Assembly: GCA_025435555.1 (NCBI GenBank)
Contig: JAIWWG010000105.1
Location: 32,768 to 96,767, forward strand
Length of the DNA stretch: 64,000 nucleotides
Direction: 5' to 3'
From: Chytriomyces cf. hyalinus JEL632
Taxonomy: Eukaryota > Chytridiomycota > Chytridiomycetes > Chytridiales > Chytriomycetaceae
Part shown: positions 46,244-57,667 of the stretch, piece by piece
Layout: every line of letters starts with the position of its first letter
How positions within the stretch are numbered: position 1 is the first letter of the stretch
The notes under the pieces: model-generated
Seen by the model: only the letters and a program-made list of their open reading frames with translations
Databases searched by the model: none
Told to the model about the DNA's origin: nothing
Translations under genes and position numbers: made by a program

Positions 46244-48510
46244 TTACATTTTGGGAGTGTTGTGCGGAGCCCACTTGTATCCGTCGTCACGAACAAAGCC
46301 AAGGTTCTTGACAAAGTCGGATGCACGAGCTGGTCCTCGGCTGCCGTACTGGTACAAGTCGGGCTGGATTTTCTCTCCTTCAATCTTGTGCAAGAGGGGG
46401 GTAAAGATTTTCCATGCGGCCTCAAGCTGTTGAATGCAGAAATAATTTAAATGCGGTCAGGAGAAGATACAGTCAAGCAACAACAAGTCTGGTTACCTCA
46501 TCATCGCGAACAAAGTTGGATTTATCACCCTTCAGGCAAGCCAAAATCAAGGACTCGTACGCGTCGGGAATCTTGGCATTCTGGTACCTCTTTTCGTAAC
46601 TCAAGTCTAGTTCGGTAGTGTGAGTTTCGGTCGACAAGCCAGGTTCTTTGTTTTCAAACTACGAGATGAGCGAAACAGTTTAACTTTCTGGTTCGGCAGT
46701 TATTTAATGACAACGAACCTTCATGTAGACAGCTTCCTTCGGTTGCAAGCGGATAACAAGTTCATTACGAACAGTGTTTGGATAGATGTTTCCTGGCACG
46801 TTGTTAAATTGAATGCGAATATCGACTTTGCTTTCGTCAAGAGCTTAAATTCGCGGAAAGGGCATTATCAGTATGCAAATCCAATGCCGAACACGGACAA
46901 AAAAAGAATCACCTTTGCCGCACTTGAGAATGAACGGAACACCCTCCCAGCGTGCATTGTTGACTCGGAATACAGCAGCAGCGTATGTTGGCGTCACAGA
47001 GCCTGTCCGATTGTTTTTTTAGATAAAAAATTTATCCGGGGAACGTTGGCCCAGATATTTACTCACCGTGAGGAACGGTTGGATCGTCCAAGTACCCGGG
47101 CTCTTTCTTGTCGGCGCTCGCCGTGTATTGTCCAAGGACCGTGTCATCCAACTTGAGCGGCTTAATTGCGCGCAGGACTTTGACTTTTTCGTTTCGGATA
47201 TCTTCAGCCTCCAGAGACACAGGTCGCTCCATCGCAATGATTGTCAGCACTTGAAGCAGGTGGTTTTGCATGATCTATCAGGCGAGTGATAAAAGGTCGG
47301 CATCGAAACACGGCAGCAGAAGTAAAAGTATTTGAGTGCTCACGTCACGAATGATTCCAAAGTCGTCAAAGTATCCACCGCGACCATCAGTTCCAAACTT
47401 CTCCTTAAACGTGATTTGAACGTTGTTGATGTGCGTGCGGTCCCAGATGGCGCCAAAGAACACGTTCGCAAAGCGGAGAACCATCAATGACTTGACCATC
47501 TCTTTTCCAAGGTAGTGGTCAATGCGGTAAATCTGGAAAAGTCAGATCGAGAGGGGTTTGAAAATGATAATGAGTGGTGCACAGAAACGAAACTGAAGGA
47601 AGCATGGGGATGAAATAACTCACCTCCTCTTCTTTCCAGTTGGCCGCCAGAGCCTTACCCAGCTGAATGCAGGACTCCAAATCTTTTCCAAACGGCTTCT
47701 CAACCACCAACCGATTGCTGCCACCCTCCACATACACATTCTCCCTCAACCCAGCACTTGCCGGAATAAACACACTAGGTGGCAGAGCCATGTAAAACAC
47801 TCTCGTCCTTTTCGCCTCTGCAAAGACTCCAGGCCCCTCTGGCGCATTCGCAACAGTCGATTCCTCCAATCCAACGATAAAGTAATGCAGCTGCTGGAAC
47901 GACTTGGCGTCATCGTACTTTCCGCTCACATACGTGCATACTTTCAAGAATGCTTCGAGTTTCTCGGGTTGGTCGGTTTTGATCTTGGAGCTGACGCGGG
48001 ATTGGAAGTCGGCAAGAGCGATGGCGCTGCGGGCGTATCCAACAATCTGAACGTTCTGTGGCAGGTAGTTGTTTGCATAGAGGCCGAACAGGGCTGGGTA
48101 CGTTTTTTTGAAAGCAAGGTCGCCTGGTTTTATTTTTGGGGGTGGTCTTTCATGAGTCTTTTTGATCCAAGACATGATGGCAACATTGGGAGGTGCAGCA
48201 ATTTTTGATTCGCTTGTAGCGCTGGTTTTCGCATAAGCAGCGTCGTTGGCAACGAGCTCGAGTTGACGCGCCGATTGAAGCTGAAAAAACCCCGATCGAC
48301 CACGATCCCAACGCGCAAAGATACACAGAAGGGATACAAAGACGGGATAAGAATGGGTGCAGACAGTGTCTTACCTGAGGCGCCGAGAACTGAGAGACGA
48401 TGGAGAAGAAGAGATAAGAGTGAGAACACGAGCAGAGAAGCGGCATAAACGGGCCGCAGACTGTTGAGAGGCAGTCACTCACCGACGATGGTGGTTGTTT
48501 CGACAGGCAT
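46244..48510 (-). CDS. ZWF1: Glucose-6-phosphate 1-dehydrogenase
   Basis: A multi-exon minus-strand gene starting [10 protein letters not shown] at 48510. The NADP-binding GASGDLA motif is split over three exons; the middle one is only 15 nt (48375-48389, encoding LGAS with partial codons at each side). Then come [37 protein letters not shown] with the active-site region, [35 protein letters not shown] and [20 protein letters not shown]. The C-terminus has [20 protein letters not shown] and WAPHNTPKM. It catalyses the first, NADPH-making step of the pentose phosphate pathway in the cytosol. The length is as for other eukaryotic enzymes. Confidence 0.95.
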
Positions 48511-48772
48511 TGGATGGTTGGGATGGTTGGAGTGCAGGAGCGGGTTCTGGATTTTACAGCAAGTTGTTGTTATCGCGAACAAAAGCCACAATGCGAAATG
48601 CATTCCCCCAAAGATTTCAAATGAAAATGACATGCGTGAATAATTACACAATCAGAACAACACTTTATTCCGTGTTTTAATGTATGTGTGACTGCGCGTT
48701 AGTACCACTTGTTTGACCCCGCCGGTGCCGCTCGCGTTGCTGCGCGTGTCGGGATTATGCTCCGCTTCCCTG

Positions 48773-50189
48773 TCATTCCAAACGTGGACACAATGTCCTA
48801 TGGGCAAAGGTCACTGCATCAGCTGTCTGTTGAAGTGTTGAACCGGGTCTCTTACATTGTACATTTCATGCGTCAGTTCGATAATGTGCTGCTTCTGTTG
48901 CTTCTTTGGCTGCTCCTCCTCCTCCTCTTCTGGATTATCCTTGGTCATATTTACTATAAAAATGGCAGAGTCAGTTCACACATAGGATCACATCATCGCA
49001 CAATAGTCGAACCTAGCATAGGCTGGCCGTCTTCATCTATATCGATCGCAACTGAGCCATCGCGAACCAAAAAGCTTATGTAAAAGATATTTTCGACACT
49101 GTTGAGAAGATATAGCAGGGAAATTAAACATCGCGGCATTTCGGCACAAAAAGAACGCGGCAGGGGGTACCTTTGACCAAAGGAATCTGGATTTATCGCA
49201 AATTCGAAAAAGTTTTTGGACCCGAGTTTCTTTAAAATCTTGTGAATAGTTTGGACGCTCTTTGCTGTCTCGTTCTCTTGCTTTTCAATATCGTCTTGTT
49301 GGAGCTGCAAAAAACTGCGTTAAAATCAAGGGGAGACATACACAATTCGCAAAACAGATGCAAAATCTCACCTGTTGCGGCTTTAACAATGTGCTCGAGT
49401 CCTTATTAATTCGCGCCACATTCCGCTTCCCTTCCTTCCTCGCTTTCGGTTCCGCCGCCAGCGGCCCATACAAAAAGTCTAACGAAGGTGCCCTGAATCC
49501 ACACGTTGCAACTAACCCGGCCAACTGGCTCCACTCCAAATCTCTCCGCTGCTCATCCTCTTCATCCGCAACGGCCTGTCTGCCAAGTTGAATCTGTTTC
49601 ACATCCAGTTTTCGTTTGACGCGGTGTAGAAAGTCTTTGACATCGAGAGAGCGGCCAGAAAGACGCATATTGTTGACTTTGATGACGCTGAGTTTCGCAA
49701 CGGACGTTAATACTTTTGAATCGAGGTATGCTTCTTGCGATGTTTCGACTGATGTTGCACTTGGTAAGATGGAGTTATGACTTTTGGGTCAACTGGGGAA
49801 ACGCACCTTGTTCAAACAGTCTGTTTGTCTTGCTCAGTGTTTCTCTCAGTGCATCGGAACTCTGCTTGACCCATTCGCTCTTGTTCTCTAAGTTAATTTA
49901 AGTAAGTGATTGAGTCAGCCATGCAGCCAGTCAAGGTCAAACCAAAGCAAAAATACGCACCATTCAACTCTGCCTGCACTGCGCGATACTCTCGTCTCAA
50001 CTTTCTTCTGTTTTCGAGCGTAAGGGCTTGATCCTCTTCATCCTCTTCTTCTTCATCCTCCTCCTCTTCTTGTTCTTGTCCTTGATCATCTGCGCTCTCC
50101 TTCATCTGTTCTTCCTCGTCCTGGTCGTAGTCGCTTTCGGGCTCGTCTTCCTGCTGTCGTTGCCGCTGCCGGACCTTTGCTTCAGACAT
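48773..50189 (-). CDS. NSE4: SMC5-SMC6 complex kleisin NSE4
   Basis: It starts at 50189 with an acidic, Gln/Glu-rich N-terminus, then NRRKLRREYRAVQAELN, the conserved first helix. NRLFEQVRFPSYNSILPSAT, AYLDSKVLTSVAKLSVIKV and DVKDFLHRVKRKLDV follow. Next come DLEWSQLAGLVATCGFRAPS and FLYGPLAAEPKARK, and in the C-terminal winged-helix domain SVENIFYISFLVRDGSVAID. These are in the order expected for Nse4, the bridge between the SMC5 and SMC6 heads in DNA repair. The last exons are less certain: after HEMYN a GT-AG intron followed by a short exon ending at 48773 is preferred, and reading straight through would stop about 50 bp earlier. Confidence 0.87.
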
Positions 50190-50336
50190 GGTAATTTTTT
50201 TTATCTGCGGACACAAACACACAACCACCACTTCCAAGCAAAAAACTCCTTCGAAAATACAAAAAATAGATAGGAAGACAACAGAAAACACACGCGACAG
50301 TAAATATGCGTAAAACAAAAATGTAGGGTGCCTAAC

Positions 50337-53273
50337 TTAGTAAGGAGAATTGACAATCGAACTTCGGCTCTTGAGCATCTTTGCAGGCGTCTGTAGCGTT
50401 GATTTGGAAATCATGTGCACATTCTCGGGTAGTGCCACAATAATGTTGCGATCTGCGACAAGGACATGGAGTTTTAAGTTTTTTTGGATGTATGAGAAGG
50501 ACTGACTGTTGATTTACCTTCTCCAAACTTGAAGTTGTCAGCAACAACATCGCTTCTGTACTGCTTGATGGTATAGTCGTTGAGCTTTCCGATTTTGGCT
50601 TTCTTGAAGTTCCACGTAATCACACTTTTGTGAAGGAAAGAGCTACCATGAGTTCCAAGTGAACGGCTCACGTAAAACAAAAAATATGAACTACTCACAA
50701 AGGTCCAGTTGAAGTGACAATTGACGTTTCCTCGAACCCATCTCCTCCCAAACTCGTATTAAACTTGGCCGGTGTGAATGCAACGGATCCACCCATCCAA
50801 GCAACGTGCTCAGGCCGCAGCTGCAACCGCTTCGGGACGGGTTTTTGAGCACCCAAACTCTTGTTGAAACCACTGAACGCGGCACCTTTTGCAGCATCAT
50901 TTGCCTCGGTTCCAACAAGGAGCAAGTAATTTTTGCACGTCGCAATCACCCATTTTCCGCTCTCGGTGGTATCGATTCCAAGAATCGGGTCACCAAGACC
51001 AGGCAAGTGAGTTTTGGCGCGCATACTGAGTTTATCGTACAGCCGAATGTCTCCTTTAGAACTTCCGACCGCTAGTTTTCCGCTTCCTGTGGTTGTTGCG
51101 CATTGGAATTTGCCAACATTTGAGACGTAGGATTTGCTTTCGCTGCGGACGAGCTTGTCTGCGAGACGGGGGTCGATACGGAAGATGGAGTTGTTGTTGA
51201 TTCCCACAAGTGTCCGGCTAGGTGTCATGGAACTGTTTTTGGCTATCGTGCGATTTAATTACGTCAATGAAAGCATATGAAACAAAAGAGGGACGTGATA
51301 CACACCTTCGGGGATGATTTCGGTCACTGGTGTCACAACATCAATCTTCCACTCTTCAACCACCTTTCCGACATTCAAGTCCATTTTGTACACGATGTGA
51401 TTCTCATTCGGCCGCATCAGAAGCATGCTTTGATCCTGGTCATGTAACAGCACTCTGGATGGAGTAAACGACTTCTTGTCCGTGAGCGACTGAACATTGT
51501 TGATGACAGTGCTGTACTCAAGCGAGTCTTGGTCAGGGTGCCCCAACACTCCAATAGCAGATCCGCGTACAAAATATGATCGATCCTTGTGCCCGACAGT
51601 CAAACTCGTAATCTTTGCATTTTTGTCTCCCGGCGCGTTTCCCATATCCGTATCACCTTGGCGTCCATTATCCTCTTCCTCAGAATCGCTATAATCGCTT
51701 TTTTGATCTTCGTTATCGTCCTCGCTTTCCTCGGCATCCTGCATCTCAACGTCCTCCTGGTATGCATTCACAAGGAACCCTCGGTCCTCCTCCTTCAGTT
51801 TTTGAAATTCGCTGCGGTTCAAGGCTTCGTACATGCATGCACCGTACGCGTTGCGGAAGGCTGATTCGTCAGAGGCACCGCCGCGGAATTTGACACACCA
51901 CGGGTACACATCGTCTTGTCCTTCTTGGCGCCATAACCAGACGAAACAGCAGTCATGTGCGTTGAATTGGCCATTCATGTCGCTTGTTAAGGGTTGTGAC
52001 ATGAAAGGGCCAGTTGCGTCAGTCAGGACGAGGAGGTATTCGAAGCGCGATGTGCGGACACATTGGACGACAATGTTTTCGCGAATCATACTGAACTGAA
52101 AAAACGATAATGCGCGCATCAAATGAGGGTCGGTGAGTGCATTTTGGGAGAAAATTTAACAATTAGTTGCGCACCTGCGAGAAGCGGCTGTCGTAGACAA
52201 ACAAGTCTCCAGGGACTTGTACGAGGGTCTCACTCGTTTCAGGAACAGAAACAGGCGCATTGATGGGAAGTGGCGTTGTGCCCATGCTCATGGGCTCTGG
52301 AAACTGACGCGGAGTTTTCAAAACATCCTCTTCGTTCTTTGCAGAACCAAGACGACTCTTTCCCTTTTGTTCTCCAGCAAATACAGATGATTTCGCTGTT
52401 GGAGTTGTGGGTTCCCTGAATGGAGCTTTCCCTGACGAGACACTCTTGGCTTTTCCATCCGGCGTCGAGACTGACGTAACAAGACCCCCAGGCACAGAAA
52501 TGCCGTCACCTTCCGCGGCCAAAAGTGCAGCAGTCTTCTTTTTCGAAGCAGTGTTTGGATTCGAAGCGCCGGCTGCAGCATTTTTCTTGGCGGCGCTCTC
52601 GATGCTGGCCTCTGCACTGGCCTGAATGAATCGCACATATGCCTCCATCTCCTTGTCCGAAACTTGCTCGTGAGAGCGTCTGTTTCTGCGTTCAAACATG
52701 CATGCGTAGACCATGGATTCGAATGTGTTGATCATGGCTGGACGGGTAACGTCCGTGTCGATGATGTACTCGTACGAGACGGAGCAAGCTTGTTTGACAG
52801 TGTCAGAGAGTGTTTAAGATGGATGAAACAAAGTTGATAAAATACCTGGAGTGGAGGCGATGGGATCCGTCCAATGAAACGACGCCTCCGAGGGCATGAT
52901 GAACAGAATAGCTTCGTCAATGAGAAATGCAAATTCGTCGTCGTCGTCGTCGGCACCGCTTCCGAGCGAGTCCCCTTCATCTTCTCCTTCTTCAAAGATG
53001 CGCGTGGAGACCAACTAAGAGAAAGGAAAGTGAGCAGACTGAGATGAAGCAAAATGCAACAAATCAACAAATAGTTACCTGGCAGTTGTACTGCACATCG
53101 GTCCTTCTGATTGTGAGTGCCGCATTTGCAAAGAGCATCTGTGTTGCCTCGTCGGTGCGGGTGGCCGAGACACGGCGAGTGATGCGGTGCAGTGATCCGC
53201 CTTCCAGCTGAAGAAGGGCTGCGTCGCCGCTGCTGCCCCAAAGGGCTGTGCCGAGAGACTTGAGCAGGAACAT
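50337..53273 (-). CDS. VID27: VID27 family protein
   Basis: The start at 53273 gives MFLLKSLGTALWGSSGDAAL. PH-like and acidic segments follow (DDDDDEFAFLIDEAILFIMP), then YEYIIDTDVTRPAMINTFES, a low-complexity linker with GKSRLGSAKNEED, and the large C-terminal beta-propeller. In the propeller are HDCCFVWLWRQEGQDDVYPW, KDRSYFVRGSAIGVLG, MLLMRPNENHIVYKMDLNVG, NNNSIFRIDPRLADKLV, QCATTTGSGKLAVGSSKGDI, HLPGLGDPILGIDTTESGKW and TIKQYRSDVVADNFKFG. The gene ends with DRNIIVALPENVHMIS near 50380. VID27 is named for vacuolar import and degradation of gluconeogenic enzymes in yeast; its biochemical role is unclear. The domain order and length (about 800 residues) agree with the fungal family. Confidence 0.92.
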
Positions 53274-53546
53274 GTGAAGTTTAAAACGTGATTTTTTGTT
53301 GAAAAAAAGAGTTCTGGACAAGAACAATAAGTGTCCGATTGAATCCTTGAATTTTAACTCGTGTCCAGAATATGTCAACTCTCTCATACTTTACTCCCAT
53401 CTCTACCTCATCTCAAAAGGGCGGGCTTGAATTGACGACCCGCCAAAATTGTTTTCGAATCTGTGCCAAAAGCAAGGGCCTCCAAAAACAAAAAACTCAG
53501 CTTCAAAACAGCACCAACACCACCTTCAACAACAACCAACGCGTTT

Positions 53547-54628
53547 ATGCACACCCTGGCCATTCCATTAGCTGTCCAACTACTTGCCGCTGCCGCTACA
53601 CACGCTCAAGACACGAGTATAACACGACTTCATGGAATGCTCACTTGGACCCTTTCCTCAAAACAAGTCATCCTTTTTTCCACAGATAACATTTTCATTC
53701 CGTTCAACATTGCAACTGGCGCTGTCGTCTCAGCCACAAGCGCATCCACCACTGGCGCATGCTTCCCGAACCGCTGCGCCGCTTCGAATGTCATTAGTCT
53801 GACAACCAACACCACTGGGCAGTGGGTCTCGAGCCCTGGCGTATGCAATCCCACGCGTAGTGAAACACTTAGTCTGGATTGGAGCCAAAACTTTGGTGTC
53901 CAGTTCATTACCGAGGTGCGCTATCACTTTGGCGCATTGTCGGGTGAGTGTTGCTTGCACCCTGAATATTTTACCGTGAAATCTGTCTTTTGACGTGTTC
54001 TCTGAACAGCTTCAAACGCAAACTTGGTTGTGTACGACACGCAGCCCATGAACATCAACAACCCCACTGCTGTGACTTACACGGATACGGATGAATGGAT
54101 CGTGTATGTGTTTGAAGTACCCGTCACTGCCACCAGTCTCTCGTTTACCTGGTCTGGCCTCTCGAGCCCAGACGGCAACGTGTCTTGTGCTGTGGGAGTG
54201 CGCGACATTGAAGTGTGGACAGGTTCGAATCCTTGAGACAAAATTTTGAATCCACTGACTTTACGCAAAACACAGGACCCTCCCCAAACGGGCTCTCGGG
54301 AGTCACACGCCCACGTGCGAGCCTGTTTGCAGGCGCAATTGTCGGAATCGTGCTTGGAACGCTGCTCGCATCGTCACTGCTTTTTCTGGGCGTGTTTGTG
54401 CTGTTCCAGCGCAGAAAGAATTTGATGGCACGCATGACGCGTGGGTACGAGCTTGGACGCTTTGGCGGCGAGCGTTTGCGTGATGATGGTGACGCGGTGC
54501 ATCAGACGGGGTTTGATGTGTTGGGAGCAAAGATGCATTCGGCGAGGACGAGGAACTTTTTGGCAGCGAATGTTGATGCAGCGAATGCTTCTTCTGCTGC
54601 GTCTTCTTCTTCTACAAGGGCTGTTTGA
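53547..54628 (+). CDS. Secreted-type single-pass membrane protein, unknown
   Basis: Exons 53547-53943, 54010-54222 and 54276-54628 give 320 residues. There is a signal peptide (MHTLAIPLAVQLLAAAATHA, then QD). The extracellular part is beta-rich with several cysteines and sequons (TTNTTGQW, GNVSC). A single helix ASLFAGAIVGIVLGTLLASS with LLFLGVFVLF is followed by a basic stop-transfer RRK and a cytosolic tail ending in Ala/Ser. The signal peptide decides the start; an upstream in-frame start would add about 28 lysine-rich residues that would hide it. No family recognised. A role as a cell-surface receptor or adhesin is possible but not shown. Confidence 0.75.
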
Positions 54629-54846
54629 CAAATGTCTGGACTGCTTTATTAGACGCGTATTTATTTTAAAATGTATGTGAAGTGGATTGGTGCAAAATAA
54701 AACTGACAAGTCAGGAGCCAGTTTATGAGATACGGCCAACATAGAAACGCGTGAGCGTTAAGAAAGAAAAGAGCCATCCATCCAATAAAAAACGCATCCA
54801 GCACACGGACGCAATGAAAATACATACACAAGAACTCAGCCCCCTT

Positions 54847-56550
54847 CTACAGCAGAAGTCCCTCCAACACCAACGAAGCAACAAGCTCTACCACAACCCC
54901 TGCATCCATCCCCGTGACCCCGCTGACTACCGCTTTGAACGGATTCACTTGCACCTCCAACACTTCAGGCAGCGCGTCCAAAATGTCTTCGATAAACGCC
55001 ACCCGCACAACATTTCCACCTTCAGTGAATGCAAACACTTTCAAGTCGCATACTTGCACGACAGTGGCACCGTCGCCAAAATCACCGCCAGTCAAGCCGC
55101 TCAATGTTCCCACCATCAAACCCTTCATGAATCCTTTCGCGGATCCAACAACACCTTTTAACAGTCCGCGCCCACCCAGCCCCTTTGGAAGGAGTGCTGG
55201 AGTAATTTCCAGATTGAGGTCCACAATTTTACTGACACCAACGGGACTTGTTTGGGTGGCATCCACGTGTTCAGCAGTCATTGCACCAACAATAAGAGGC
55301 CCAATACACCCACTCGCGGCATACTCGCCATTCACTTTGACATCAAATTCAACGCGATGCAGCTGCACATGCAAACTTGGCGGATGTGAAAACGTGGCGC
55401 GAATTCCGCTCTTGAGAACTCCTGTTGCCGTTGTTGTTGTTGGTAACCGTTCTACGCGTGGGTCTGGAAGCATGCCGTCGACTCCACTGGGGCGAATGTA
55501 GGGTGTTTGTTGTTGGATGGCTGCTGCTGCTGCTCGTTGTTTGGATGCGTTGACGGCGTTTTGGTACAAGTTGAGTGGGCCGATGGAAACTGGGGGTATG
55601 ATTTCAGATTCGGATCTGGATTCGGTTAAAGGTTTCGAAGAAGCAGTGGTTATGGGTGGCAGGGCATTATACGCACGCACAGCGTCTGGAATGTGGATTT
55701 TTTCAGGGACAATCACTGGTGGAGGAATTAATGACACTGGAGAATCCAGTTGTTGATGTTGTTGCTGCAGTTGAAGTTCTTTTTTGGCGGCAATGTCGTT
55801 GCGTATTTTGTCGACCAGAAGCGCGCCGTTGATTTGAGTTTTGAGTGGAATATTTTTCCAAATGAGGATCCCCATGACGTGAATGGAAACTGTGAGGGAC
55901 ACTGAGAGCATGAGGCCATCCATAAGATTTTCTGACTGTTTTTTTTTTTTTTTTTACCGATGAAGGGGTTAAATTCACCGCAACAAGTCATAAATTGCGA
56001 AGAATACGGGATGGTGTACCTTTGCTTGAGCGGCAATTGCGCGAATGAATTTCCTGAAAGACAAGTTGTTGGCTGAATGGGAGTGGAATTGGACAAGCAT
56101 GTGCTCCTGATTGATTGACAAATGCTTTTGCCCGCCGTTGAAGGTAATTGGATCTGACAGATTCACAGCTACGACTGTCGCCCCGTTCCAAGCGACTTCC
56201 ACGGGCCCTTGCGCTGTACCCGATGCCACAAACGAGGCTGGCAGTGGCAGCGGATAGGGCAGCGGCAGCTCCAGCAGCATCGACACTGCAACAGCGTATG
56301 CAGTGTTGGCGTTGGAGCGGGTTGATGTTGAGGATGGCCCTGGAGTCGCAGTGCGGGCAAACTCCAGCACACGGAGACGGTGGATAGTCGGCTCAGTCTC
56401 CCGGCCCTTCTCTGCGCCCACTTTGGCGCCCGCAGCTGCAAAGACGTGGGCAATGACGCTGGGCGCCATTAGATGCGCAAGAAGCAGTGCCAGCACAGTC
56501 GCAACAGCCACATAAATCATGTCTCTTTTCAACGTTGAAATTGATGTCAA
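54847..56550 (-). CDS. Membrane-anchored protein of unknown function
   Basis: Two exons on minus, joined by an intron whose acceptor follows a run of 18 A (AAAACAG). The N-terminus has a hydrophobic segment MIYVAVATVLALLLAHLMA; the ATG at 56520 or the one at 56550 (MTSISTLKRDM) could start it. Exon 1 ends FIRAIAAQAK and exon 2 continues SENLMDGLMLSVSLTVSIHV, a second hydrophobic stretch. The rest has a Q/P-rich linker and a domain with LHRVEFDVKVNGEYAASGCI, GLLKGVVGSAKGFMKGLMVG and VFAFTEGGNVVRVAFIEDIL, which looks like a lipid-binding or LEA-2-type beta-sandwich, but I cannot name it. The stop is 8 bp or less from the neighbouring PPAT gene's end-to-start spacing on the same strand, so untranslated regions must overlap. 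Confidence 0.7.
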
Positions 56551-56557
56551 ACGTTAT

Positions 56558-57630
56558 TCAAACAGCTTTGCCCTTCTGCTTTGCGATCCATTCCCTCAAA
56601 TAACTGCTGGATATCTTGTCTGCGAAGTTGTTTGATCCACCAACACCTGGCGCAACAGTTGCAGCAGCAGCTGAGTTCACTATAACCCCAATGACACACA
56701 TATCCAGCAGCGGCAACCCATTCTCTGCCCTCAGCGCATTCACAGCCACACACCCAGCCTCAGTGTCGCCGCTCGCAACAATTGCATCCATTTCAGCTTC
56801 ATTATGAGTCGGTCCAAAGTCATCCAGAATCCCTTCAACGCGATAATGCACGCACGGTTTAAACACTTTCAAGAATGATCCCACGGCGCAAAGACGCGTT
56901 TCGAGTGACTCCATTTGTTCAAAATACGCTTTTTTCGCAAGTCTTTGCGGCGTGTTTGCAAAGTCTGCAGTCAATCATAATGAGTCGCGCTGTGTAAGAA
57001 TGTCTCAATGGAACGGGTTAATACCGTATACGCCGCAAATGAGCTCTCCTTTGCGAGCCATGCTGCTGTTGAGAGCAGAATCAGATGGCCGTGATGCAAG
57101 TGATCGAACGTTCCTCCAAGCACAACTGTCTTGCACTCCCGCAGCGAGTCGGCCACAATGGGAATGTACTTGAAGCTGGGTGTGCTTGATGATTGCGGGA
57201 GGGCAGTGTTGTTGGTGGTCAGTGGCGTGATTGAGAACGGATCCAGACCGAGTTCGATTCGGATATTGTTGAATGCATCTGTTTCACCGACTTCATCGCT
57301 GACTATGGTATACACGGTTGCTTCTGTTTGTGAGATGCTCGATACAACAGCACGCACATCCGACACATCTGCGATAAGCACGCGTACTTGCAGAAGCGGG
57401 TTCGCCTGTGTATGCGCATGTGCCGCAGAGTACACATGCGAAAGGAGCCCATGCATCATTGCCGTGTCTCCCAAAGACGCAGTGGCCGGGTCAATTGACG
57501 CTGTCTTTGGGTGAGTTACAACCACATAGAAATGGCTCAGTCCATGCTGGGATCCAGCGCTTGCCACGAGACGCAACTGAGAGGCATCCGTGCTGCTAAT
57601 ACTGACAAACCCGTATTTCACGTGTTCCAT
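56558..57630 (-). CDS. CAB4: Phosphopantetheine adenylyltransferase (CoA synthesis)
   Basis: It starts at 57630 (MEHVKYGFVSISSTDASQLR). The nucleotidyltransferase signature KTVVLGGTFDHLHHGHLILL is plain, with the HxGH-type histidines that bind ATP. In the last exon are DFANTPQRLAKKAYFEQMES, LETRLCAVGSFLKVFKP, MDAIVASGDTEAGCVAVN and the ending KISSSYLREWIAKQKGKA, where ISSSxLR is a hallmark. It makes dephospho-CoA from 4'-phosphopantetheine. This is the monofunctional fungal type, with no DPCK domain. Around 56955-57050, where family members read a short LxxGVTD strand, there is a GT-AG intron candidate but the frame cannot be closed cleanly, so a one-base error or a missed mini-exon is likely there. 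Confidence 0.87.
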
Positions 57631-57667
57631 GTTGCTTCTGTATTTATTTGCGCACTCATAAACTTAT
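57631..57667. promoter_or_regulatory. 37-bp divergent promoter PPAT/FERRY3
   Basis: Only 37 bp separate the two divergent start codons, so both promoters must overlap each other and the first codons of the genes. The gap is AT-rich (TATTTATTTGCGC). Confidence 0.5.
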
